This document shows positions 32,966 to 46,427 of a DNA stretch of 64,000 nt, piece by piece. The stretch is from positions 5,424,601 through 5,488,600 of the forward strand of contig OY987237.1 in the NCBI GenBank assembly GCA_963920705.1, given 5' to 3'. The DNA comes from Odiellus spinosus (taxonomy: Eukaryota; Arthropoda; Arachnida; Opiliones; Phalangiidae). Each line of letters starts with the position of its first letter. The first letter of the stretch is position 1. The position numbers were made by a program, and so were the translations under genes. A model generated the notes under the pieces. That model made no database searches and was not told the DNA's origin. It saw only the letters and a list, made by a program, of their open reading frames with translations.

Positions 32966-34983
32966 CTTTGTCCAAAAAAACCTTTTTCTTTATCCCCTTT
33001 AAGACTGAAAACTTTAGAAAACGTTGTCCTTCTTTACTGGGTGTGGGAGATAAATATGACCTCATAAAACCTTCTCAACACGCTCGAATGAACACGCTCC
33101 ACCCTACCCCTTTAAGCTACTTACACGCCTACAAAGGATACTACTGAAGTCTAGATAGCAGTAAATATAAAGGTAGACAACGAGCATCTTGAGAATATTC
33201 TCGACTCTCTTCAATGCACCATGTTGGTATGAAAACGATTTAAACGAAAGTTTTAAATTTGATTTAAAGATTAAACTTCTTAGTTATCTTTTCAAATTAA
33301 GAGGGAAGTGAAAGGTTTTGTGTTTTGCGAAAAATTCTAGATGACGTTAAGATTCAACATCAAAATACTTCAATTTTCATTCGTTAAACTTCAAGTCTAA
33401 ATATGGTCTAATTTTTTCTACTTGCCGATGTTCGCATCCAAATTCTGACTTGATTTCCATAAATCGAGATTTTATAACAGTGGCGACATCTATGACCTTT
33501 CTACATAAACTTCCGAAAATTAGATTTATTTTAATTAATAATTCGCGTCGCAATTAAAATGTAAATGATAGTAATAGGACCACAAGTATTTGAATCACAA
33601 GAAAGCGCTAAGCCAAAGAGAAGATTTATTTAGTTGCCCGTTTGACGAACTGACAAGATCCGGTTAAGTCACTTTAACGCAAATAAGTTATGGCTTGACT
33701 CGTATAATCCGTCCACTTGTCAGGAGCCAATGAGTAAATTATAGGAAGAAAAATTACCCGGTAACATTCTTTACTTAATCTCTCACAATGATGACTTGCA
33801 CTCCATTGCACCAAAAATTGTGGACAACCGGCGGATCGATGCCTCCAAAACGAAGCCATTAATTAATTTTCCAAAATGTTTTTGAAGCTCTTAATTGAAT
33901 CTGTGTGAAATATGAGCTAACCAAAACGAATATATACTACGATAAATATTACCTTCAAAACTAAATTAATTATTTTATAATGTTAAAACATCTCAGGCCG
34001 GGTAAGGATCTAGGCAACGTTTTCGAGGAATTAAGCGCAAAGTTGGAGTTTATTATTTTGAAATGGATTTACCGGATAGTCATAATGGGGTCCTACCAGA
34101 GTTAAAACCCCGGTTGAATAGTCATCTAATCTTTTCGGTGCATATGGTCGATTAAATGATATATCGACTCACTGGATAAACGAAGAAGTATTGAGTTTCC
34201 CGAATTGTGTACAACGAACGCGCCAATTTGAGATCGAGTCTTGCGCCCGTTTAGAAATAATTTAGACGCGTGCGGCGCTGAGAACCAATTGAAAATGGGT
34301 TAAGTAGGTTCGATGTACCGAGCTGACTTAAGATTCCTTATACAGAGGCGTGTTGAATCTATAGCTTAGCTAGTCTTTTTTAATTAGAAGAGAAATAGGA
34401 AATATTCTAGAATGTCTCCGGCATATCGTATTTCTATTTAAGTAAGGAGTAGGATCATAACGAAGAAACAGGGGGTAGAGGCTATTATCTGGGTTCTCCC
34501 AAACCTATCAGAGGTGGGGAATACTTTCATCAGGAAAGCGTAATCACGAAATCGGTTTTTCAATTTTTTCCAACTCACTTGGCCTGAACGATAGGACCCA
34601 AAAGAGAGGGAGAGATTGGCGGACGTAGACTAGTCTTTTCAGTTCCAAGCCAAACAAGGGCTACGACTCAAAAATGACATGACAGGAAAAAACAAGGCCC
34701 ACCTAATGATGACGGTATAGTTTCGAACTAACGACTATAGCGGTATTGAAAAAAAGATATCACATTGCCTTCACCACCAAAGAATACGAAAAAAAGATGA
34801 GATAAACCAAGTTTGGTTTAAAACGAGATTAAAAATATACTATGACTGTGTATTACCGGTTTTTATTGTAATGGCTATTTCTATTTGGTTTGAAAAAAAA
34901 TGGTTTTAATTGAATAAAAAAATAGCATAAACTGATATGCCAAATAAAGGATACATGTTAATTAAGCTTGTAAATTGCTTGCT
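32966..34983. other. No recognisable gene
   Basis: Unique AT-rich sequence up to the 21-bp satellite. The short minus-strand frame at 33674-33859 has no recognisable domain. Confidence 0.5.
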
Positions 34984-37900
34984 GGTTCAACGACTCGTCG
35001 AGCCGGTTCAACGACTCGTCGAGCCGGTTCAACGACTCGTCGAGCCGGTTCAACGACTCGTCGAGCCGGTTCAACGACTCGTCGAGCCGGTTCAACGACT
35101 CGTCGAGCCGGTTCAACGACTCGTCGAGCCGGTTCAACGACTCGTCGAGCCGGTTCAACGACTCGTCGAGCCGGTTCAACGACTCGTCGAGCCGGTTCAA
35201 CGACTCGTCGAGCCGGTTCAACGACTCGTCGAGCCGGTTCAACGACTCGTCGAGCCGGTTCAACGACTCGTCGAGCCGGTTCAACGACTCGTCGAGCCGG
35301 TTCAACGACTCGTCGAGCCGGTTCAACGACTCGTCGAGCCGGTTCAACGACTCGTCGAGCCGGTTCAACGACTCGTCGAGCCGGTTCAACGACTCGTCGA
35401 GCCGGTTCAACGACTCGTCGAGCCGGTTCAACGACTCGTCGAGCCGGTTCAACGACTCGTCGAGCCGGTTCAACGACTCGTCGAGCCGGTTCAACGACTC
35501 GTCGAGCCGGTTCAACGACTCGTCGAGCCGGTTCAACGACTCGTCGAGCCGGTTCAACGACTCGTCGAGCCGGTTCAACGACTCGTCGAGCCGGTTCAAC
35601 GACTCGTCGAGCCGGTTCAACGACTCGTCGAGCCGGTTCAACGACTCGTCGAGCCGGTTCAACGACTCGTCGAGCCGGTTCAACGACTCGTCGAGCCGGT
35701 TCAACGACTCGTCGAGCCGGTTCAACGACTCGTCGAGCCGGTTCAACGACTCGTCGAGCCGGTTCAACGACTCGTCGAGCCGGTTCAACGACTCGTCGAG
35801 CCGGTTCAACGACTCGTCGAGCCGGTTCAACGACTCGTCGAGCCGGTTCAACGACTCGTCGAGCCGGTTCAACGACTCGTCGAGCCGGTTCAACGACTCG
35901 TCGAGCCGGTTCAACGACTCGTCGAGCCGGTTCAACGACTCGTCGAGCCGGTTCAACGACTCGTCGAGCCGGTTCAACGACTCGTCGAGCCGGTTCAACG
36001 ACTCGTCGAGCCGGTTCAACGACTCGTCGAGCCGGTTCAACGACTCGTCGAGCCGGTTCAACGACTCGTCGAGCCGGTTCAACGACTCGTCGAGCCGGTT
36101 CAACGACTCGTCGAGCCGGTTCAACGACTCGTCGAGCCGGTTCAACGACTCGTCGAGCCGGTTCAACGACTCGTCGAGCCGGTTCAACGACTCGTCGAGC
36201 CGGTTCAACGACTCGTCGAGCCGGTTCAACGACTCGTCGAGCCGGTTCAACGACTCGTCGAGCCGGTTCAACGACTCGTCGAGCCGGTTCAACGACTCGT
36301 CGAGCCGGTTCAACGACTCGTCGAGCCGGTTCAACGACTCGTCGAGCCGGTTCAACGACTCGTCGAGCCGGTTCAACGACTCGTCGAGCCGGTTCAACGA
36401 CTCGTCGAGCCGGTTCAACGACTCGTCGAGCCGGTTCAACGACTCGTCGAGCCGGTTCAACGACTCGTCGAGCCGGTTCAACGACTCGTCGAGCCGGTTC
36501 AACGACTCGTCGAGCCGGTTCAACGACTCGTCGAGCCGGTTCAACGACTCGTCGAGCCGGTTCAACGACTCGTCGAGCCGGTTCAACGACTCGTCGAGCC
36601 GGTTCAACGACTCGTCGAGCCGGTTCAACGACTCGTCGAGCCGGTTCAACGACTCGTCGAGCCGGTTCAACGACTCGTCGAGCCGGTTCAACGACTCGTC
36701 GAGCCGGTTCAACGACTCATCGAGCCGGTTCAACGACTCATCGAGCCGGTTCAACGACTCATCGAGCCGGTTCAACGACTCATCGAGCCGGTTCAACGAC
36801 TCATCGAGCCGGTTCAACGACTCATCGAGCCGGTTCAACGACTCATCGAGCCGGTTCAACGACTCATCGAGCCGGTTCAACGACTCATCGAGCCGGTTCA
36901 ACGACTCATCGAGCCGGTTCAACGACTCATCGAGCCGGTTCAACGACTCATCGAGCCGGTTCAACGACTCATCGAGCCGGTTCAACGACTCATCGAGCCG
37001 GTTCAACGACTCATTGAGCCGGTTCAACGACTCATTGAGCCGGTTCAACGACTCATTGAGCCGGTTCAACGACTCATTGAGCCGGTTCAACGACTCATTG
37101 AGCCGGTTCAACGACTCATTGAGCCGGTTCAACGACTCATTGAGCCGGTTCAACGACTCATTGAGCCGGTTCAACGACTCATTGAGCCGGTTCAACGACT
37201 CATTGAGCCGGTTCAACGACTCATTGAGCCGGTTCAACGACTCATTGAGCCGGTTCAACGACTCATTGAGCCGGTTCAACGACTCATTGAGCCGGTTCAA
37301 CGACTCATTGAGCCGGTTCAACGACTCATTGAGCCGGTTCAACGACTCATTGAGCCGGTTCAACGACTCATTGAGCCGGTTCAACGACTCATTGAGCCGG
37401 TTCAACGACTCATTGAGCCGGTTCAACGACTCATTGAGCCGGTTCAACGACTCATTGAGCCGGTTCAACGACTCATTGAGCCGGTTCAACGACTCATTGA
37501 GCCGGTTCAACGACTCATTGAGCCGGTTCAACGACTCATTGAGCCGGTTCAACGACTCATTGAGCCGGTTCAACGACTCATTGAGCCGGTTCAACGACTC
37601 ATTGAGCCGGTTCAACGACTCATTGAGCCGGTTCAACGACTCATTGAGCCGGTTCAACGACTCATTGAGCCGGTTCAACGACTCATTGAGCCGGTTCAAC
37701 GACTCATTGAGCCGGTTCAACGACTCATTGAGCCGGTTCAACGACTCATTGAGCCGGTTCAACGACTCATTGAGCCGGTTCAACGACTCATTGAGCCGGT
37801 TCAACGACTCATTGAGCCGGTTCAACGACTCATTGAGCCGGTTCAACGACTCATTGAGCCGGTTCAACGACTCATTGAGCCGGTTCAACGACTCATTGAG

Positions 37901-37988
37901 CCGGTTCAACGACTCATTGAGCTGGTTCAACGACTCATTGAGCTGGTTCAACGACTCATTGAGCTGGTTCAACGACTCATTGAGCTGG
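34984..37988 (+). repeat. 21-bp satellite, exactly 143 units
   Basis: Each unit is GGTTCAACGACTCGTCGAGC plus C. The first 82 units are identical. The next 14 have CATCGAG, the next 43 have CATTGAG, and the last 4 also have GCT in place of the final GCC. I found no other change over 3,003 bp. Since 21 is a multiple of three and the unit lacks stops in most frames, open frames of 340-1027 codons appear on both strands. Their heptad-like peptides (VEPVQRL, NESLNRL) are a by-product; there is no flanking coding context to support a protein. Confidence 0.97.
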
Positions 37989-38721
37989 CAAAAACATGCA
38001 GTGGAAAACGGCAAATATGAAAGAAAGATTTCTTAAAAATAGTAAAAAAATAGTAAAATGGTCGAGATTATAGAACTTATAGGAACACATTGAAAATATA
38101 GGAAAATGGTCACTTTGCACTTCGTTGAAATTATATGACTACTAAGGCCATTACAAATGGATGACCAATTTTACTTAAAACTTGCTCTAAGAGAAAATTT
38201 CTAATCAGAGGAGTAAGTAACAAGAAACTTTAGATTAAATTTTTTTCATAAATTTTGAAACGCAAATATTTCCGGGGCAAAAAGAAGTGAGAGAATCATT
38301 TGGAAGTAGGACTGGCAGATAATGCCCTTTTTTTTCTTCCCGGTTGAGTTCTAGTCTAAAAAACAGAAATAAAATACGGGCAGATAAGTTTTAAATCAAA
38401 AATCGATGGAACAAAAGGATCTAGAGCATTTAGCGCGCGCCTAGAGCTGGCAAAGTGAGTGTACCAATGAAAAAGAGCCAAGTATCGGAAGAGGATTACA
38501 AAAGAATTTCCTTTTTCGTTACCCCACCATCTACCATTTGCTTTTTACTCTTTTTTAGAATGAGACTTAAGGTTTATGTAAAACTCGTAAAAAACTAAAC
38601 AAGAAAAAGACCTCGAAAAATAAATGGCTATTTTAAAAAGGTTTAGTTACAATTCTTTTCGAAACTTGAAAAATTCAGAGAAGTTTTTATTTCATTCATA
38701 TTTAATAACAAAGACTGGCGT
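37989..38721. other. No recognisable gene
   Basis: AT-rich spacer right of the 21-bp satellite. I see nothing assignable. Confidence 0.5.
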
Positions 38722-38866
38722 ACATAAGCGTCCTCTAACGACAAACAGTGTTAAAAGAAGTAATAAAACCACGTGACCGTCTGCATTATTATATATCCAT
38801 AGCAGCCACACTTGTGATTTCGTTAGTTACTACTTTTGCCACTGTTTTCCACTAGAAGACGCTTTT
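38722..38866. mobile_element. 145-bp foldback element, TAACG family
   Basis: The left end AAGCGTCCTCTAACGACAAA continues with CAGTG. The right end, read inward, is AAGCGTCTTCTAGTGGAAAA followed by CAGTG. They form an imperfect 25-bp inverted repeat around a non-coding centre. It is related to the copies at 4229, 30247 and 45673. Confidence 0.7.
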
Positions 38867-39388
38867 TAATTGTCCTAGATAAAAATCAGGGAAGAGCTAA
38901 AGTTTACCATAAAAGTTCAGGATTTGTGGGGTTTTAATTTGAATAATCTTGCGCCTATCGAGGCATGAACTAATTAAACTATGTAATTGGTCCGTAAATG
39001 ATCCCAGCGTAAAATATACCGCGTTTAAATTTTCAATATTAGATTAATAAATATATAGAATTGTTGACTGTTGAATGAAAAACTTTTTACTCCAAGATGA
39101 GTCTGGACTAAAGAGCCTTTTACACCAGTCAATTCTCCCTCCAACTTTAGTTGGCCCAATTAATCGTAGCAATTTCTTGGCCCAACTCCACTGTTCAGAC
39201 GCTAATCAAAAATAAAATAATTTTTGAATTTTTCCGAACAGTCAATTGCGTGATGTAACATCTATCGTCACGTGACTCACGTTCAGTTTTTATCGAATGA
39301 AATTTAGTCATAAAATGTCAATAATCAGTAAAATTCAAGTGGTCTACAAATTGTATCAGAAAGATTTTAATTTCACCACTTTTACTAA
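38867..39388. other. No recognisable gene
   Basis: AT-rich spacer between two MITEs, without assignable content. Confidence 0.5.
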
Positions 39389-39395
39389 TTTTTAT

Positions 39396-39729
39396 CAGAA
39401 GCCGATGAAACCCTCCTTTGAAGTCTATTACTCCGGGGTCTTGTCTATCCCTCTCTGTATGGGTTAGTTTCAAAAAGCGCGATTCGTACGCCTCCTAATG
39501 GTAGATATTTTCGGAGCGGGAGTTCGTCGAGCGAATATCTCTAGCAGCCTTGGAGTTCGTCAAAAAAAACATCGTCGTTTGTGGAGAGAATTATAAATTT
39601 TCCGTAGACAGGGGGTATGAAGTAGGACCCCTCCGATCTCGTAAAATTGGGAATTTTACCCATACAGAGAGGAGCGCTATATCGAACATTAGAGTAGTAG
39701 ACTTCAAAGGAGGGTTTCATCGGCTTCTG
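39396..39729 (-). mobile_element. Foldback MITE with 7-bp target duplication, copy 2
   Basis: This 334-bp element belongs to the same family as 4298-4634 but is inserted in the opposite orientation; the CCTACTTCATC...GTCTACGG interior appears as its reverse complement. It is flanked by an exact 7-bp duplication TTTTTAT (39389-39395 and 39730-39736). Both termini are intact. Confidence 0.9.
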
Positions 39730-39736
39730 TTTTTAT

Positions 39737-42700
39737 TCACACGGACCAACTAGTTTTGGGCACAACTGGAGTTTTCCCAACTATAGGAGATAAAACTGGT
39801 TTATGAGAAAGGCTCTTAAGTACACTTAGATAATCTTACCACTGGATACGAAATGGGAGACAAATGGAACTCCATTTTAAAATATCCAATATCGTTTTAA
39901 CTAACCCCTTCAACGAAAATTATAATATAGAGAAGTGGCGTAAAAGCTAGCATACTTTTAGTTTTTAAAGGTAATTTTACGTCTGATATCTTACTAAGTA
40001 CGATAGAAATAAATGCCTCCCTCATCCTTCATGTCTGGTATATTTTAAAGCTGATAACAAGTTTCATATCTCTCCTTGTAAATGAGAAAAGAGTGTTAAG
40101 TTTTTAGTAAAACTAAAAGTTTTCGTTGCGTGAAGATTACAAAGTGTGAGTTTTTTTTTTTTTTTTTTTTTTTTTGAGAATGGAATAACTATTTTTTTTC
40201 TTTAACCAGCGTTTAATTCTATTGAAATATATACGCCTTATTAATTCAGAAAAACTTTAATTAAAATAATCAAGAAGAAATACCGAAATATATGTGGCAG
40301 AATTAGCTAGAAGTTTGAGTTTTTATGTTTCCAAAAATATCGTAAAAAGACTTCTCTTTGCGCAAATAACAATGTAATAGAAAATTTGCAACTGAATATA
40401 GAAAACGATGCAAAATGTGTTTATTATCGAGTATATATAGCGAAAAGCTCTATCTTGCAATCATTCAGACTTCTATAGAAGGATAAAAGATGAACATTTT
40501 GGAATAGAAGTCCTTAATCTATTCACAGACGTGATGTCGCGTATAACAGCGTTTTGTCTTTCCTATTGCGCATATAGAGACAAATAGAGAAAGGCGTGAA
40601 TGTCATCTTTGTCGTTTCAAGCTACCCGAATTGAAAATGCCAAAAGGGAGGCGTATACTGACGTGCCACGCGAAAAAACAATTCTTTCGTCGAATCTAGC
40701 TCCGATGCTTTGATATTATAAGCTCGGGGGATAAGGCGACACGCGTGTCACTCTGAGATTTCATTGCGATCAAATATTAGCTTCCTTTTTTACAGTGAGG
40801 TTCCTCCTCTTTTTGAATTAATTACGATGAGATTCCGTATCATTTGCTTATGATACTAAGCTGTTCAAAATGAATTGGTGCATTGACACACTCTTAAACC
40901 AAATACAAATAGATTTGTGCTAACTGAATTTTCAGACAGATTATTGTCTTTTGATTTTGAAGCACGCGCAAAGCGAAGCTAGTGGTTAGATCTATGCTTT
41001 ATTGATTTAGAAATAAACGGAGCCTATGTTTGCGTGTGCTGCCAAATTGATGTTCAGTAGCAGTTTACTAAAACTACTTTCATTTCTATAATGGTTTTAC
41101 ATTGTGTATTTATCCGCTATAACTTTCCCTAGTATGCGTATATTTCAAGAAACAAATGTACGTAGCTTCTCATCTTCTTGAATTCTTCACCTGAACTCGT
41201 TATCCGTTTGCCTTGACACGGAGAGTCAGTTTTAATTTACATCTACAAAGGTATAGTACGAATCTACTTCCACCATTTCTCTGTGAATGTTAAATCAAAA
41301 TCTAAGCCTATAGGAGTTTTTTCTGGTGTTGAAAACTCAAAAGGTTTCGACTGTAGGAGGAGATAAACCAGCGGAAACGTCGCTCGGAGGCATATATACC
41401 ACTATCTAAGCGAGAAGGAAATCTCAAAAACAAAATCTGGTCTTAGCACCTTCAGATATATACTGGTATATAGACTTTTTCGCGCCAAATTGTGGACGCA
41501 TCCATTGGGGTGGATAAATGGGTGGTACTCTGGCTACACTGTTATGGTGCTTCTCTACGTTCATTTGGTGCTCCTTCATGGTGCAGGGCTTTTCTAACCA
41601 TAACAAAAATACTTCGTATACGTAATATGGAATCGAATATATGCCATGTTCTTTTGGAAAACCAAAATCCAAAGCCACACAGGACTAAAGAATTAAACTT
41701 ATTTTTCTCCTCCATGTAATCCAGGGGCTTGACATTCACTGGGAACAAAACTTCCGGGGGTTTCAAAGGGATAATAACAGTTACTAACAATTTGTATATT
41801 TCTGAAATATTATTTTTTGTTTATATAAAATTTGCCATTCCTTTAACATATATAAGTAGGCTTAACGTTCTACTATATTAATATTGCTGACTAGAGACTA
41901 TAATCGAATTTATGGTATGTTTTCATTGGAGAAATCCACGCCACATTTTCATGGCAAATAAAACAAACTATAATTAAACCAAATTAAATATGTTTATGCC
42001 TTAAGGTAAATATCAAAAATAAACCGTCTTTCTGAGTAAGATTAAATTGAATTATAATTAAAAAGTTGTAAGCTAAAACTTTAAATTGAAAGAAAATATT
42101 AAAACGATTTTTATATTTCATTCTCCCTTTATAGGGGTAAATTATTTAATCATTTGTATCTTGTTCTTTAAAGTTTAGAAATCAATGAGAAGGGCTCTGC
42201 TACGAAGTATACAAGTGTGCATATCGACGTCTATTGGCTACACTCAAGTTGTTGTTACTTATTGCACAAAAATGCAAATAAATTTAAAATATTTTTGTAA
42301 TAATCAAATGGTCATATTGAAACGTGTCCTTTCTTTAACAATTATACTATATATATATTGTTCTTTTCGGTATTTAGATCGGATCTCTACTAAGCTTTTT
42401 TTCTACAACAAGTTAGTTCTTGACATATATTTTACGTTAAAGAATATTTTCCAGTTTCATTGTCTCTTTGTTTGAACCCCTTGTTATCAGTCCTATCTCG
42501 TATACGAAAACCGGGCCTGGTATCTATGGAAACGGCAGTTTTTCTGGCTCCTTTAATTCCGAAGCGTGGGAGCGAAGATACTCAACGTGCTCCTGGATAG
42601 ATATGTAAAAGGATCAGAAGCCCCAACTTCCAGCTTCAGGATTTTAGCTCCGAGGGGAAAAAAACTTAATAAAAAAACCTACTGCCCTTAAAATTTATTT

Positions 42701-45269
42701 TTTGTTATATACGAAAAGTAGAAAATCTTGTATAGGAGTTTTTTTTTTTTTTCCTTCTTTTTATTCGTACGCTCTCCTGATCTTGTTCAAGTTTCTAAGG
42801 TTTTGTATTCCAATTTCATCCCAATGTTCAAATGCAAGCGAAAACTCTTATCAGCTTAACATATCGAGAAAAAACTAAAGTAATCACCATTCAGAAAAGT
42901 TTGAGAAACAATTGTAATTCGTATGGAGTTTCGCATCGTATATTAATTTCCTTTTTGCAAACAACCTTGATGGAAAAAATATATAAATATTTTAGCATAT
43001 TTTCATTACTAATGTTTTTACTATAAAATTGCAAAATATGTATATATATATATTTTTTTAAATCTAAATCTTTGAAATTTAAAAATGTTTATTTTAGGAA
43101 TTTAGAATGAATGCAAGGTTTTAAGAGTGTTTCTGATAGAGTTTCGGAAGTTTCTATTTGAAATTGAATAGCATTTTCGCAAAGATCGTTAAAAATACAT
43201 TCATATATCATAGAAAATTTATAATCGCCATTTTGGAAATTTTTAAAATAACATTTCCCCGCAATAGAACGAGACACACATAAAAAATGTATGTGAATTT
43301 GGTTCATGTGGTCTTTTTTCCAATTTCCCTTTACCTATTTCTTTCGATAAGAAATTCTTTTTCGAGTATATTCTCAATAGAGGTAAAATCCTGGATAAGG
43401 TACATTGATGCATTCAAAAATACTAAAATCGCATTCAAATTCTATTGGACTTCAACAACATCACAATATTCTCGTATTTGAACGTATTTATACCCAAACC
43501 AATGGCCAATGTGGAATTTGTATTCCAATCCCATGTTTGTTACGAAAGCTATCTTGAAGAATTTAAAATGAAATATAAATGCGACATTTCATTTATACAG
43601 ATTGAGTGAATTTGTCGTAAAAACAGCATTGTAGCACCTACAGGTGATTATCGATTGTTTCTGAACGTGATAAGATCGCTCTGGCGTGATAAGGTGTTTG
43701 TAATTTCTCCTTTATTAGTGTATACATTAAAATTAACAAACATATTCATAATATATTACTTCGACTGTTTGTTCCCCTTCCTCTCAGCTCCACGATTAAA
43801 AACTACTTTTATTCCCGGTGGTTTAACATCGCGTATAAATCCTCCATAGCCTTCTATAGTTTGTCTAACTACTCTCTTGAACAGAAGCTTACATAGAACC
43901 GTACACACAAACATTCACGAAATTTCCTATACGTAGAGCATTGGCTATATAGGATTACGGATAAAATAAGCTACAGCAAAACAAAATCGTCGGTGGCCAG
44001 CGTATGATCTTTTAGCCGTAGTATAAGGCAAATACCATCTATAACAAATACACCAGCGCCTTGAAACATCCACCTTTTCGAATATATACACCAACAAATA
44101 GATTTATTACGAATGGGCACAAGTTCAGAGAGGAGAACTAGAGTGTGAGCTCATGGTTAAAGTTCAACTCTAACGTAAAATAACAGAACAGTATCTGTGT
44201 TTTTCCAACCTTTTCCAAATCGAAGTTTAGTTAATATCACTTGTAATTGACTAATAAATCAACTTCCAGAGGCTACGGTCCTTGTGGTACAAATATAATG
44301 ATGAATTATTATAATGGATAACTCTCGCACCTATCCATGTATTACACCGTTGCTATTGGAAACCCGTCGAGCCTCGAAGCGCGAGGGCAAGGGTTACCGA
44401 TATAGTTTGTGTCTCGTCATAGCTTAGCCAATCAGAATAGGATCAAAAGGGGAACTACGATAGAGACATCTCTTAACAGAATGGCGCGCTGCCCTGCAAG
44501 TTCATCTTCAATTTCGAATTCGTCTATATTTACAACATAAAATTGTAAAACATATTTACCCCGAAATTAAACTTGGGACATAAGTTTTTAGATTTTTATT
44601 GGAATAATTGTTCCCATTATGAAGTTGTAGATTAAGTATCAATAATCAAATCTATCTTGTGCGGATTTTCCTTTAAGATAAAAACCACCTTCAATTCTAC
44701 TCTATTCAGCTTTTCTCAATGGATATACAACATTTTTTGTACAGAATCCAAAGGCGAATAATGCCGTATTACAGTATGCTGAAAAATCAGGATATTAGCG
44801 TTGAAAATACAAATTTTCATTGTATTCATCCTTACCAAATGAACTAATATGTAGAGTGTATAAAAATCTAATAGAATGAAGAATTATAATAAAGTCAAAT
44901 GGGTCGGTTTCAGTCAATATGTCTACCACCTTAAGGCTTATATTGTATTCAGCTTTACCACATGAACATACTACATAAGAAACAGCTTGTAACCCTTCTT
45001 TCCCTTCATACTCAACGCTTGTCCAATAGCAAATCTTTGGCAACCATCGACAAATAAGGTTTATATTTTTTTTTCCCCCCACTCTTTTTTTGGTGCCAGA
45101 CGAAGTCAGTCCCCCTATCTCGAGCTTGTTTTTTTGTTACGTAGGTCCTGATTGATTTTGCTACAAGCTTTCGAAGCCACAGTTCGGTTTATATAGCCAA
45201 ACTCTACGTTTTTACCACAGTCTGCTCAAAGTATTAGAAGCAAACCCTTTCCAAGCTATAAAAGAAGTA
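39737..45269. other. No recognisable gene
   Basis: 5.5 kb of AT-rich sequence with homopolymer T tracts (40150-40175, 42739-42752). Short open frames (for example 41424-41678 -, 42185-42475 + and 44795-45082 -) have no recognisable domain, start context or partner exon. A fragment near 42118-42136 (CATTCTCCCTTTATAGG) resembles the end of the GGTTGCATTCTCCC repeat family. Confidence 0.45.
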
Positions 45270-45400
45270 TTTTTCTAAAAGGGAGAATGCAATACAACAA
45301 CAAGTAATTTTCTAGCAATTCCTTATCAATTAAAATCCCTAAACCAGTAATAAAACAAGTTACAAATAATTCTCAAGCTAAAAATTTATTTTAAACTTAT
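45270..45400 (-). repeat. Dispersed GGTTGCATTCTCCC repeat, reverse copy
   Basis: AAAAGGGAGAATGCAATACA followed by ACAACAAGTAATTTTCTAGC and a CCTTATCAATT tract is the reverse complement of the family end seen at 31925-32042. The element extends left to right as the minus-strand copy. Confidence 0.6.
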
Positions 45401-45672
45401 TGGGTATGACGAGTTCGATATCTCGTCATTAAAGGCATAATAATAGTTTAAACGAAGTATTTTTTTCTAATTCCATGTGAAAAAATATACCCCACTAAAT
45501 TATTTCTATCAGAAAATATTTTGAAAGTTTTAATTTCGATACAGTGACTTTTCGTCCAATCAGCGGTCGCCTTATATGACAGTGAGTGTTTAATTTATAT
45601 TTCTTATATAAATATAATTCCCTATTGGCGTTCCGTTGACTTTTGGTTTAATTTCAATACTATTTCAATTCA
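45401..45672. other. No recognisable gene
   Basis: AT-rich spacer with no assignable content. Confidence 0.5.
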
Positions 45673-45785
45673 CAGCGTCCTCTAACGGAAAACATTGTCG
45701 AAATAACTAAAAAACCAGGCCTATTCTCTATTCGCGTTATTTAGTTATATTTTTTTAAACTGTTTCCTATTAGAGAAAGGATATG
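45673..45785. mobile_element. Foldback element, TAACGG family
   Basis: The left end AGCGTCCTCTAACGGAAAAC continues with ATTG. The right side, AACTGTTTCCTATTAGAGAA, is an imperfect inverse. It is related to the copies at 30247 and 38722 but more diverged. Confidence 0.5.
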
Positions 45786-46427
45786 AATGCCGCTCTGAAT
45801 ATCGAGTGCTAACTATTGAGTGCCGAGTTAACTTGAAGGGCTGCATTCTCCCTGTAAAAAGTCGCCCACCTAACGTCTTTTCTCCTTGTTTCAATGTACT
45901 ACTTCATTGCCTGAAATATTTCGAACGTACTGTGGCAATATAATCAGAACCAGTTTTAGTTTACTATACAAACGAAGCTAAGATCTAGATATCTTTTAGA
46001 AACTAAACGAAAGAGATATAGAAGGGTTCATTCAATGGTATAGGTAAAGAAAACTCAAACTGTTCGTACCTATAAAATTATTTCTGAAAGGTTACTACAC
46101 TATAAGTAACAACGGTATTTATGAGGAAATATAAACTGTATTTGGAAAGTATAACGTCCGCCTTTGATAACTGTTGAATTTTGGGCTGAAAAAATATATG
46201 TATACTGTATATATAGAAGCCAGAACCTCTAGGTTTTTGATCGCTTCACGCTTGCGGCTATTACGGAACATCGATGCAGCCAATTTTTTAACGTCCAAAG
46301 GAAGGAAACACAACGTTAAGGTTTGTGGGAGGATCTACAACCTCTTCCACCTTTTTTTTTTTTTTTACAAGAGTTTCAGATTGAAATTACACTACATAAA
46401 ATGCTATTGACATCTTCAACTCGTGTA

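Noticed and set aside
41424-41790. Overlapping short open frames on both strands
   Set aside because: There is no recognisable domain, the frames compete with each other, and no splice-site pattern supports an exon.
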